DNA of 30,869 nt. Source: an uncultured Lachnospiraceae bacterium. GTDB lineage: Bacteria > Bacillota > Clostridia > Lachnospirales > Lachnospiraceae. The translations under genes were made by a program, and so were the position numbers. The notes under the pieces were generated by a model, which saw only the letters and a program-made list of their open reading frames with translations, had not been told where the DNA came from and did not search any database. Location: positions 1 through 30,869 of the forward strand of contig CAJTTT010000033.1 in NCBI GenBank assembly GCA_910579285.1, in the 5' to 3' direction. This document shows positions 1-7,137 of this stretch, piece by piece. Each line of letters starts with the position of its first letter. The first letter of the stretch is position 1.

Positions 1-104
1 GAAGGTATCTGATGCAGATAAGGCTATACTTTTGAAGAAACTATGAGTAGTGAAATAATAGAAAATTTCTTGATTGGATTGTTATAAAAATGATGTTTTA
101 GCAG

Positions 105-135
105 GGAGTGTTCTGAATGGAATACTCCTTGTTTT
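105..135 (+). terminator. Rho-independent terminator
   Basis: A 9-bp stem (105-113 with 120-128, one G-U pair) with a 6-base loop is followed by TTGTTTT. It would end transcription arriving from the left, perhaps from the gene whose last codons may occupy 2-46. Confidence 0.6.
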
Positions 136-293
136 AAGTTATAAAGGGTATAATGGATAAAAGGTATTGTTATAAGTTAAAAACAAGGTTAAAATTGAAA
201 TTGTATTATAGAATTTGATAGAGAAGTTTGTTGATACTTTTTGCATATGTTCGTGATAGTGGAAACGGGAAAAGGGAAAGGGTGGTAGTAGAT

Positions 294-425
294 ATGGCAG
301 ATATAAATATTATTCGTATAGAGTCTAAGCTGGAGTCAATGTTTGAAGGTAAAATAGATACTAGTGATTTAGATGGGAAAAAAACGGCTGATGAGATAAA
401 AAGGTATTTCTTTCCAGAGCATTAG
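294..425 (+). CDS. Small hypothetical protein, possibly a gene remnant
   Basis: A 43-codon ORF starts at ATG 294 behind a purine-rich stretch (AAAGGGTGG); the same frame stays open upstream to a TTG at 228, giving 65 residues. The peptide is charged, soluble and without cysteines (MADINIIRIES start, KRYFFPEH end). I recognise no family. The open frame upstream of the best start suggests it could be the 3' part of a decayed gene rather than an independent small protein. Codon use is AT-rich, unlike the genes from rtcB onward. Confidence 0.3.
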   Translation: MADINIIRIESKLESMFEGKIDTSDLDGKKTADEIKRYFFPEH

Positions 426-472
426 CAGCAATAGCCATAATGTATGTCTATAAAAATCAGTGAACGAAAGAC

Positions 473-501
473 TTGATTATTTCAATTACTTGTGCTAGCA
501 T
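473..501 (+). promoter_or_regulatory. Possible sigma-A promoter for the rtcB leader
   Basis: TTGATT (473-478), a 17-base spacer and TAGCAT (496-501) form a 4/6 plus 4/6 match to the housekeeping consensus. It lies about 50 bases upstream of the strong RBS of the 26-codon ORF. I see no better promoter between here and rtcB. Confidence 0.35.
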
Positions 502-553
502 GTAACCGTTGAACAAATAAACCATTCATCCAGAAAGAAAAGGAGGGCTTACC

Positions 554-634
554 ATGCAGAAAAATACATCAATCCAGAACAGAATAATGCAACTGACAAT
601 CAAAGGTATGTCACTCCGTACGTCTTACAGATAG
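554..634 (+). CDS. 26-residue ORF, possible leader peptide
   Basis: ATG 554 follows an excellent Shine-Dalgarno (AGGAGGG, 541-547) with 6 bases of spacing, and the frame runs 26 codons to TAG at 632-634. The peptide is basic and polar (begins MQKNTSIQNR, ends SLRTSYR) with no membrane segment. Such a strong RBS on so short a frame, followed about 90 bases later by an intrinsic terminator and then rtcB, resembles a translated leader. Alternatively it is the surviving 5' end of a deleted gene. No run of a single regulatory codon is present, so classical amino-acid attenuation is not indicated. Confidence 0.45.
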   Translation: MQKNTSIQNRIMQLTIKGMSLRTSYR

Positions 635-724
635 GCCTATTTTATTATGCCAATAGAAAGTTTTGATATCAATTTTTAGAAATTTTCCATTGGATACAGA
701 CCGCATAGAGAAGAATTGTGACAT

Positions 725-747
725 AGCACCTTTGGGGTGCTTTTTTT
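725..747 (+). terminator. Intrinsic terminator between leader and rtcB
   Basis: The stem AGCACC (725-730) pairs with GGTGCT (736-741) around a 5-base loop and is followed by an unbroken run of seven T (741-747). It ends only 33 bases before the rtcB start, which leaves no room for a full promoter in between. rtcB therefore either depends on readthrough of this terminator or uses a promoter overlapping it. Confidence 0.75.
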
Positions 748-780
748 GCGCCCATTTTTAAGAAGAGGAAAAATGAAATT

Positions 781-1890
781 ATGAAAACAGTAAAAGGCAT
801 TTACGCCGAAGCGAAGATTTTTACAGATGATGTAGAAGACTACGCTCTGGCACAGGTAAAAATGATATGTGATAACGAAACCGCAGACGGCAGTACGATC
901 TGCATGATGCCGGACATCCATCCAGGCAGGATCGCGCCGATCGGACTTTCCATGACCATTGCGGATAAGGTGATTCCGCAGCTTTTAGGTGTGGATATCG
1001 GCTGTGGCATGACCTGTGTAAAACTGAATAAGAGTAACGCGGAGTTCCAGAAGCTAGACAGGGTGATCCGGGAAAATATACCCTCTGGTTTCAATATTCG
1101 CAAAGAACCCCATCACATGGCGGAGGATTTTTCTTATGAAGGACTCCACTGTCTTTGCCATATCAACAGGCAGAAAGCAGACAGGAGTCTTGGCACGCTT
1201 GGCGGCGGCAATCATTTCATAGAACTTGATAAAGGGGATGATGGCAGTCTGTATCTTGTTGTGCATACAGGGAGCAGGCATTTAGGAGAGGAAGCGGCGG
1301 AGTATTACACGAAACTTGCCGATACTTGCTTAAAAGAGCAGGGAAGAGAAGTTCCTTATTACATGAGCTATCTGGAAGGAGAGAATAAAGCGGCCTATCT
1401 GGAAGATGTGCAGATTATCCAGCGATACGCCGAGTGGAACAGACAGATTATTGTCAGAGAGATTCTGAAAGGCATGAAATGGAAAGCGGCAGAGCAGTTT
1501 TCTGTGCCGCACAACTATCTGGATGATTCCGGCATACTCCGCAAAGGCACTATCTCCGCGAAAAAGGGAGAACCAGTAGTCATTCCGGCAAATATGCGGG
1601 ACGGGATCATCTTAGGCATTGGAAAAGGCAATGCAGCATGGAATTATTCTGCGCCGCATGGCTCCGGCAGAAAGCTAAAGCGCGAAGATGTAAAGAATCA
1701 GTATACGGTATCGGAATTTAAAAAGGAAATGAAAGGCATTTACAGCAGTTGTGTCAGTGTCGACACTTTGGACGAAGCGCCTTTTGCATATCGTCCCATA
1801 ACGGAGATCACAGAGCAGATCAAAGATACCGTAGATGTAACTGAGATATTGAAACCTGTCTATAATTTCAAGGCAGGGAGCAGAAAGTAG
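781..1890 (+). CDS. rtcB: RtcB-family RNA ligase (RtcB2-like, paired with PrfH)
   Basis: This 369-residue protein is a 3'-phosphate RNA ligase that joins 2',3'-cyclic phosphate or 3'-phosphate ends to 5'-OH ends using GTP and Mn2+. The family signature is present in order: GVDIGCG (residues 70-76, with metal ligands Asp72 and Cys75), GGGNHF (141-146, His145), HTGSRH (His162), a VPHNY histidine (His244) and PHGSGR, where His293 is the expected guanylylation site. It is shorter than archaeal RtcB (~480 residues), as expected of the bacterial type found with PrfH. The start follows AAGAGGAAA. prfH begins 15 bases after the stop, so the two are co-transcribed. In the described PrfH-RtcB system, RtcB religates 16S rRNA cut in the decoding centre; I infer that role from operon structure. 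Confidence 0.93.
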   Translation: MKTVKGIYAEAKIFTDDVEDYALAQVKMICDNETADGSTICMMPDIHPGRIAPIGLSMTIADKVIPQLLGVDIGCGMTCVKLNKSNAEFQKLDRVIRENIPSGFNIRKEPHHMAEDFSYEGLHCLCHINRQKADRSLGTLGGGNHFIELDKGDDGSLYLVVHTGSRHLGEEAAEYYTKLADTCLKEQGREVPYYMSYLEGENKAAYLEDVQIIQRYAEWNRQIIVREILKGMKWKAAEQFSVPHNYLDDSGILRKGTISAKKGEPVVIPANMRDGIILGIGKGNAAWNYSAPHGSGRKLKREDVKNQYTVSEFKKEMKGIYSSCVSVDTLDEAPFAYRPITEITEQIKDTVDVTEILKPVYNFKAGSRK

Positions 1891-1905
1891 AGGAGACAGA
1901 AATTT

Positions 1906-2496
1906 ATGATAGTACAGATCAGTGCAGGACAGGGGCCGTCCGAGTGTCAGCTCGCGGTGGCAAAGCTGTTTGCGGCATTAAAAAGAGAATATGAGGATTT
2001 AGAAGTGATATCCGAGACAAAGGGGTATGAGAAAGGCTGCTTAGATTCCATCCGCTTTCGGACGGCGCAGGATCTGAGCAGTCTTGAGGGGACGGTGTTG
2101 TGGATATGTAAAAGTCCCTTCCGTCCGAATCACAAGAGGAAGAACTGGTATGTGGATGTGAGCATCATCCCGGAGCAGGGAGAGATCGCGTCCGGGAAAG
2201 AATACCGTATTGAAAAGTTCCACTGTGGAGGGAAAGGCGGTCAGAATGTAAACAAGGTGGAAACAGGTGTGCGGATTATCCATATGCCGACAGGACTTGT
2301 GGCGCAGTCCACCGAAGAGAGGAGCCAGTTCTTAAATAAGCAGCGAGCAATGGAGAAGCTGCAGGAGAAACTTGCGGATCTGAAAAAGGAGCAGGAAGCG
2401 AAACAGGTAAATGCCGCATGGCGGGAGCATAACCGCATTGTCAGGGGAAACCCGGTGCGGACTTATGAAGGAGAGGGATTTGTACTAAAAAAATAG
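1906..2496 (+). CDS. prfH: Peptide chain release factor H homologue
   Basis: A 196-residue class-I-release-factor-like protein with the catalytic GGQ loop at residues 111-113 (CGGKGGQNVNKVETGVRI region), which triggers peptidyl-tRNA hydrolysis in the ribosomal A site. It lacks the N-terminal and stop-codon-recognition domains of RF1/RF2 (~360 residues), and the loop context (NVNKVET rather than the NTTDSAV of RF1) fits PrfH. The C-terminus is a basic helix typical of rescue factors that reach into the mRNA channel. It begins 15 bases after rtcB behind GAGGAG. Known PrfH proteins release nascent chains from ribosomes cleaved in the decoding centre so that the partner RtcB can repair the rRNA. 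The prmC product encoded at 19.8 kb could methylate this GGQ, but that is speculation. Confidence 0.9.
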   Translation: MIVQISAGQGPSECQLAVAKLFAALKREYEDLEVISETKGYEKGCLDSIRFRTAQDLSSLEGTVLWICKSPFRPNHKRKNWYVDVSIIPEQGEIASGKEYRIEKFHCGGKGGQNVNKVETGVRIIHMPTGLVAQSTEERSQFLNKQRAMEKLQEKLADLKKEQEAKQVNAAWREHNRIVRGNPVRTYEGEGFVLKK

Positions 2497-2519
2497 CAGC
2501 TATAAAAAATAAGAAATAA

Positions 2520-2546
2520 TTAGCACTCACCTCTTGACAGTGCTAA
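2520..2546 (+). promoter_or_regulatory. CIRCE operator (HrcA binding site)
   Basis: TTAGCACTC (2520-2528), nine bases, then CAGTGCTAA (2538-2546) matches the CIRCE inverted repeat TTAGCACTC-N9-GAGTGCTAA with a single mismatch at the inner base of the right arm. CIRCE is bound by the repressor HrcA and released on heat shock. The right arm overlaps the clpB -35 element, so repression would be by direct occlusion of RNA polymerase. Confidence 0.93.
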
Positions 2547-2562
2547 CAATAAGTTGTATTGT
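2534..2562 (+). promoter_or_regulatory. Sigma-A promoter of clpB
   Basis: TTGACA (2534-2539, perfect -35), a 17-base spacer and TATTGT (2557-2562, 4/6). The start point would be near 2569, giving a leader of about 75 bases before the clpB ATG. The promoter is embedded in the CIRCE operator. Confidence 0.8.
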
Positions 2563-2645
2563 GATAGTGTAAGTAGAACAGATTTAAATCATGCGTCCAG
2601 GCATATTTTTAGGAAAACGCCGCCGCATGTTCTGAGGAGGTAATT

Positions 2646-5228
2646 ATGAATCTGACAAAATTTACGCAAAAGTCAATACAGTCGGTAGAACGGTGTGAAA
2701 AGCTTGCCTACGAGTACGGCAACCAGGAGATCGAACAAGAACACCTGTTATACAGTCTGCTTACCATTGATGACAGCCTGATTCTCAAACTGGTTGAGAA
2801 GATGGAGATACAGAAGGAATACTTTACGAACCGCGTGGAGCAGGGACTTGCCAGGCGCACAAAGGTACAGGGCGGGCAGATTTACGTTGGGCAGGATCTG
2901 AACAAGGTTTTGATCGGCGCAGAGGATGAAGCCAGGGCTCTGGGAGATGAGTATGTGTCGGTGGAGCATCTGTTTCTCGCCATGCTGAAACATCCAAATA
3001 AGGAAATCAAGGAGATTTTCCGGGAATTTGGCATCACGAGAGAGCGGTTTTTACAGGCGCTTTCCACGGTGCGGGGAAACCAGCGGGTGACTTCGGATAA
3101 CCCGGAAGCCACTTACGATACGCTGGAAAAATACGGGCAGGATCTGGTGGAGAAGGCGAGAGACCAGAAGCTTGACCCGGTGATCGGCAGGGACACGGAG
3201 ATCCGCAATGTGATTCGGATTTTGTCAAGAAAGACGAAGAACAATCCCGTACTGATCGGTGAGCCGGGCGTGGGCAAAACAGCGGTGGCGGAAGGGCTGG
3301 CGCAGCGGATTGTGAGAGGGGACGTGCCGGAAGGTCTTAAAGATAAGAAGATTTTTTCACTGGACATGGGTGCGTTAGTGGCAGGCGCGAAGTACCGCGG
3401 TGAGTTTGAGGAGCGTCTGAAAGCGGTTTTGGATGATGTGAAGAACAGTGACGGGCAGATCATTCTGTTCATTGACGAGCTTCACACCATCGTGGGCGCC
3501 GGAAAGACCGATGGCGCTATGGATGCCGGCAACATGTTAAAGCCTATGCTGGCGAGGGGCGAGCTGCACTGCATCGGTGCGACGACGCTGGACGAGTACC
3601 GCCAGTATATTGAGAAGGATGCGGCGTTAGAGCGGCGTTTCCAGCCGGTTATGGTGGAGGAGCCGACGGTGGAGGACACCATATCCATTCTCCGCGGACT
3701 GAAAGAACGCTATGAGGTCTACCACGGCGTGAAGATCATGGACAATGCGCTGGTAAGTGCGGCGGTGTTGTCAAACCGTTACATTTCTGACCGCTTTCTG
3801 CCGGACAAGGCCATTGATCTGGTGGATGAGGCATGTGCGCTGATTAAAACGGAGCTGGACTCCATGCCGACAGAGCTTGATGAACTGCGCCGCAGGGTGA
3901 TGCAGCTCGAAATCGAGGAGACGGCGCTGAAGAAGGAGGACGACAACTTAAGCCGTGAGCGGCTTTCCCATCTGCAAAGAGAGCTGGCGGAGATGAAAGA
4001 AGAGCTGCAAAACCGTATGGCGCAGTGGGAGAACGAGAAGGCTTCCGTGGAGAAGCTTTCGAAGATCCGGGAGGAAATTGATGAGGTAAACAGCCAGATC
4101 CAGATTGCCCAGAGGGACGGCGATTATGAGAAGGCGGCGGAATTAAGCTACGGTAAGCTGCCTGCCTTAAAGCAGCAGTTGGAGATAGAGGAGGAAAAGG
4201 TCAGCGCAGAAGAACTTTCTCTGGTACATCAGAGTGTATCTGATGAGGAGATTGCGAAAATCATTTCCCGCTGGACGGGTATCCCGGTGTCCAAACTGAC
4301 AGAAAGTGAGCGCAACAAGACCTTGCATCTGGACGAGGAGCTGCACAAACGGGTGATCGGACAGGACGAGGGAGTGACAAAGGTAACAGATGCTATTATT
4401 CGCTCCAAGGCGGGAATCAAGGATCCCACAAAACCCATCGGTTCGTTCCTGTTCCTTGGCCCGACGGGAGTGGGCAAGACAGAACTGGCCAAGGCGCTGG
4501 CGGCATCCCTCTTTGACGATGAGACAAACATGGTCCGTATCGACATGAGTGAATATATGGAGAAATATGCTGTCTCCAGGCTGATCGGGGCGCCTCCCGG
4601 ATATGTGGGCTATGAGGAGGGCGGCCAGTTGACGGAGGCGGTGAGAAGAAAGCCGTATTCGGTGGTTCTCTTTGATGAGATTGAGAAAGCGCATCCCGAC
4701 GTTTTTAACGTGCTTTTGCAAGTACTGGATGACGGGCGGATCACGGATTCCCAGGGACGGACGGTGGATTTCAAGAATACGATTCTGATTATGACCTCGA
4801 ATATCGGCGCAGAGTATCTGCTGGACGGCATTGACGCACAGGGGGCGATCACAGAAGAGGCAGAGAAACTGGTCATGGGAGACTTGAGAAACCATTTCCG
4901 GCCCGAGTTTTTGAACAGACTGGATGAGACGATCCTGTTTAAGCCTCTGACCAAGGAAAATATCGGCGGCATCATCCGTCTGATTGTGGAGGATCTCAAC
5001 AGAAGACTGGCGGACCGGGAGCTGTCTATTGAACTCACACCAGAGGCGGAAACATTTGTTATTGATAACGCATATGATCCGATTTACGGCGCGAGGCCGT
5101 TGAAGCGGTATATCCAGAAATATGTGGAAACCCTGTCAGCGAAATTGATTCTTTCGGATCAGGTGAATGCGAAAGATACCATTCTGATTACGGTTGAGGA
5201 TGGAATGCTGGCAGCGCGGAAGAAGTGA
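2646..5228 (+). CDS. clpB: ATP-dependent disaggregase ClpB
   Basis: An 860-residue Hsp100 chaperone that, with DnaK/DnaJ/GrpE, pulls polypeptides out of aggregates through a hexameric pore. Visible parts in order: the N-terminal Clp repeat domain (about 1-150), first AAA+ module with Walker A GEPGVGKT at 205-212 and Walker B ILFIDELHT, the long charged coiled-coil middle domain (about 400-525) that distinguishes ClpB from ClpA, the second AAA+ module with Walker A GPTGVGKT at 605-612 and VVLFDEIEKAHP, and the C-terminal D2-small domain ending near YGARPLKRYIQK. The length is normal. The start has a clear GAGGAGG RBS (about 2634-2641). Expression is predicted to be HrcA-controlled through the CIRCE site. 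A strong terminator follows, so this is probably a single-gene transcript, although no terminator separates it from prfH upstream. Confidence 0.98.
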   Translation: MNLTKFTQKSIQSVERCEKLAYEYGNQEIEQEHLLYSLLTIDDSLILKLVEKMEIQKEYFTNRVEQGLARRTKVQGGQIYVGQDLNKVLIGAEDEARALGDEYVSVEHLFLAMLKHPNKEIKEIFREFGITRERFLQALSTVRGNQRVTSDNPEATYDTLEKYGQDLVEKARDQKLDPVIGRDTEIRNVIRILSRKTKNNPVLIGEPGVGKTAVAEGLAQRIVRGDVPEGLKDKKIFSLDMGALVAGAKYRGEFEERLKAVLDDVKNSDGQIILFIDELHTIVGAGKTDGAMDAGNMLKPMLARGELHCIGATTLDEYRQYIEKDAALERRFQPVMVEEPTVEDTISILRGLKERYEVYHGVKIMDNALVSAAVLSNRYISDRFLPDKAIDLVDEACALIKTELDSMPTELDELRRRVMQLEIEETALKKEDDNLSRERLSHLQRELAEMKEELQNRMAQWENEKASVEKLSKIREEIDEVNSQIQIAQRDGDYEKAAELSYGKLPALKQQLEIEEEKVSAEELSLVHQSVSDEEIAKIISRWTGIPVSKLTESERNKTLHLDEELHKRVIGQDEGVTKVTDAIIRSKAGIKDPTKPIGSFLFLGPTGVGKTELAKALAASLFDDETNMVRIDMSEYMEKYAVSRLIGAPPGYVGYEEGGQLTEAVRRKPYSVVLFDEIEKAHPDVFNVLLQVLDDGRITDSQGRTVDFKNTILIMTSNIGAEYLLDGIDAQGAITEEAEKLVMGDLRNHFRPEFLNRLDETILFKPLTKENIGGIIRLIVEDLNRRLADRELSIELTPEAETFVIDNAYDPIYGARPLKRYIQKYVETLSAKLILSDQVNAKDTILITVEDGMLAARKK

Positions 5229-5371
5229 TATGGGTATAAAATAGCGGATGTAACGATAAAAGCACGCAAGGCAGATTGGCGGAATAGAAACGGCGGCACA
5301 GAAGGTAAGAGAGACGAAACATGCGGTAAAAGGAAATAACAATAGAAGACAGCAAAGAGGAAGCTTAGAAG

Positions 5372-5417
5372 AAAACAGTCTGGAGGCAGAAAAGAAGACG
5401 GCCGCCAGACTGTTTTT
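5372..5417 (+). terminator. Terminator of clpB
   Basis: A 12-bp perfect stem (5372-5383 with 5405-5416; core ACAGTCTGG/CCAGACTGT) with a 21-base loop ends in TTTTT. It lies about 145 bases after the clpB stop. Confidence 0.8.
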
Positions 5418-5735
5418 CTATGCGGAAACACGGTTAGGGATGCGGCTGGTTTGGACTGGCGGGAAAGGGGCAAGTGTGGTATGGTAGAATAGGTAGGAGC
5501 GCACGAAAATGACTATAATAGTCAATATGGGACGGCTGGTGTATGGAAAAGGCTGGTAAATGCGGGCGGGGAGCATAGAGTTAAAACAGAATTTAGCATA
5601 AAATGACTCAAAAAAGAGGAAAACTGAGCAAAAACGGTGGATAAGTCGGCGCTTTTCTGAAAAATTAATTCTACATTTAGTGAAGAACAAAAGCGCTGTC
5701 TCGCGTTGTGAAATTTGGAAATGGAGGAAAAAGAA
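5418..5735. other. Intergenic stretch without recognisable genes
   Basis: About 300 bases between the clpB terminator and the next gene. The minus-strand frames crossing it lack an RBS and recognisable motifs. A TATAAT sits at 5514-5519 but has no -35 match at the right distance. The RBS of the next gene (GGAGG, 5723-5727) closes the interval. Confidence 0.4.
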
Positions 5736-6893
5736 ATGAAATATCCGGCATTTTTACAGGAGAACGGGACAATCGGGTTTGTGGCGCCTTCCTTCGGCTG
5801 TGCGACAGAGCCGTACAAAAGCGGTTTTTTAAACGCCCAGAGAAGATGGCGGGAGCAGGGCTTTCACTTGGAGCTTGGTCCGAACTGCTATGTGGAGGAG
5901 GGCGTGGGAATCAGCAATATGCCGAAGAAATGCGGGGAGGAGCTGACGGATTATTACTGTGATAAAAATAACGACTGTCTCATTTCCTGCGGGGGCGGTG
6001 AGCTGATGTGTGAAATTCTGGATTATGTGGATTTTGAGAAGATCAGAAAGGCAGACCCTAAGTGGTATCTGGGATATTCGGATAATACGAACTTTACCTT
6101 TCTTCTGACGACGCTGTGTGATACAGCGTCTGTGTACGGTCCATGCGCGGCTGCTTTTGGGATGGAACCATTACACCCGTCACTGAATGATGCGATGCAG
6201 CTTCTTCGGGGAGAGAAACTGGTGATGCAGGGCTACGATAAATGGGAGCGGGAATCTTTGAAAGACGAAGAGCATCCTTATGAGCCCTACAATTTGACTG
6301 AAACATCTGTTATTAAATATTATCTGCCCGATGGCAGAACCAATGCGGAGAGTCTGCGGCGGATGGCGGGAACAGACGAGGCGCACAGGGCAGAAGACGT
6401 GAAGCCCGCGGTTTCAGAAAAGGCGGTGTCTCATACCGAAGAGAAAAGGCCGGAAGAACATGTGGATATCCATTTCACGGGCCGTCTTCTGGGTGGCTGC
6501 ATGGACTGTCTGGTCAATTTGCTTGGCACCAGGTATGACAAGGTAACAGAGTTCGCGGAGCAGTACAGGGAAGAGGGGATCATTTGGTTTTTGGAAGCCT
6601 GTGATCTGAACTTGATGGGCATACGCCGTGCCATGTGGCAGATGGAACATGCGGGGTGGTTCAAATACTGCAAAGGGTTTCTGATCGGCAGATCCCGGCT
6701 CGGCATGGGAGTGGAGGAGTTTGGCATAGACAGTTGTCAGGCAGTCTGCGAGATGCTGTATTCTTATCATGTGCCAGTGCTGATGGATCTCGATATCGGC
6801 CATCTGCCCCCGGCCATGCCATTGATCTGCGGCAGTATGGCCAAAGTGGTCAGCGATGGAAAGACATACCGTGTGGAGATGGAATTGAAATAG
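5736..6893 (+). CDS. S66-family LD-carboxypeptidase / MccF-like peptidase
   Basis: A 385-residue serine peptidase of the family containing LdcA (removes the terminal D-Ala from murein tetrapeptides) and MccF (cleaves the acyl-sulfamoyl adenylate of microcin C). The triad is visible: Ser115 in GYSDNTNF, Glu287 in WFLEACDLN and His356 in DIGHLPP. About 170 residues separate Ser and Glu, some 70 more than in LdcA, because of an inserted segment (roughly 165-245) including a YDKWERESLKDEEHPYEP stretch. Such an insert fits the MccF-like branch, so nucleotide-antibiotic or modified-peptide cleavage is as likely as peptidoglycan recycling. The start at 5736 is chosen over the in-frame 5715 because GGAGG at 5723-5727 lies 8 bases before it. 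No signal peptide is seen, so it is cytoplasmic. Confidence 0.85.
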   Translation: MKYPAFLQENGTIGFVAPSFGCATEPYKSGFLNAQRRWREQGFHLELGPNCYVEEGVGISNMPKKCGEELTDYYCDKNNDCLISCGGGELMCEILDYVDFEKIRKADPKWYLGYSDNTNFTFLLTTLCDTASVYGPCAAAFGMEPLHPSLNDAMQLLRGEKLVMQGYDKWERESLKDEEHPYEPYNLTETSVIKYYLPDGRTNAESLRRMAGTDEAHRAEDVKPAVSEKAVSHTEEKRPEEHVDIHFTGRLLGGCMDCLVNLLGTRYDKVTEFAEQYREEGIIWFLEACDLNLMGIRRAMWQMEHAGWFKYCKGFLIGRSRLGMGVEEFGIDSCQAVCEMLYSYHVPVLMDLDIGHLPPAMPLICGSMAKVVSDGKTYRVEMELK

Positions 6894-6963
6894 CAGAGCG
6901 GCATGCGAAACGGATATTGGATGAGATAGAAGGCAGACAAAAAAACGGGAAAGGCGGATAAAT

Positions 6964-7137
6964 ATGATACCGAAAGATCCTGCAATGTTATTGAGTTATG
7001 TAAACTTGAAGCTCCGCGATTTTTATTCTGGCCTGGATCAGCTCTGTGAAGATCTGGATACAGACCGAAATGAGATCGTCCGAAAGCTGGCGGAAATTGA
7101 TTATCATTATGATGAGGAGAAAAATCAGTTTGTCTGA
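6964..7137 (+). CDS. DUF4250 domain protein
   Basis: A 57-residue protein starting MIPKDPAMLLSYVNLKLRD and ending EEKNQFV, which matches my memory of the small DUF4250 family of Clostridia almost end to end. The family's function is unknown; the predicted fold is a compact helical domain with an acidic centre (LCEDLDTDRNEI). A weak AAAGGCGG RBS precedes it. Its last codons overlap the likely TTG start of the corrinoid-activator gene, implying translational coupling. It lies 70 bases after the S66 peptidase and may share its transcript. Confidence 0.85.
   Translation: MIPKDPAMLLSYVNLKLRDFYSGLDQLCEDLDTDRNEIVRKLAEIDYHYDEEKNQFV

Larger units (their letters stand above)
1..553. other. AT-rich, nearly gene-free left edge
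   Basis: This stretch is clearly richer in A and T than the rest of the window and holds no convincing full-length gene. Bases 2-46 can be read as the last 14 codons of a gene cut by the window edge (ending KKL, stop TGA at 44-46), but this is too short to identify. A terminator-like hairpin (105-135), one doubtful small ORF (294-425) and a possible promoter (473-501) are listed separately. The composition and lack of genes suggest a decayed accessory segment. Confidence 0.5.

Noticed and set aside
4167..4895. 242-codon minus-strand frame opposite clpB
   Set aside because: It is antisense to the highly conserved ClpB second ATPase region, has no RBS and no recognisable motif; it is a by-product of clpB codon use.
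5715..5735. Upstream ATG 5715 as start of the S66 peptidase
   Set aside because: ATG 5736 has a GGAGG at ideal distance, and that RBS would lie inside the longer frame.
5418..5818. Minus-strand frames of 90 and 98 codons before the S66 peptidase
   Set aside because: Low-complexity Phe/Ser/Pro-rich translations without RBS; probably non-coding.
7046..7129. ATG 7046 as start of the corrinoid activator
   Set aside because: It would overlap most of the DUF4250 gene and add residues unlike the ferredoxin N-terminus; no RBS supports it.
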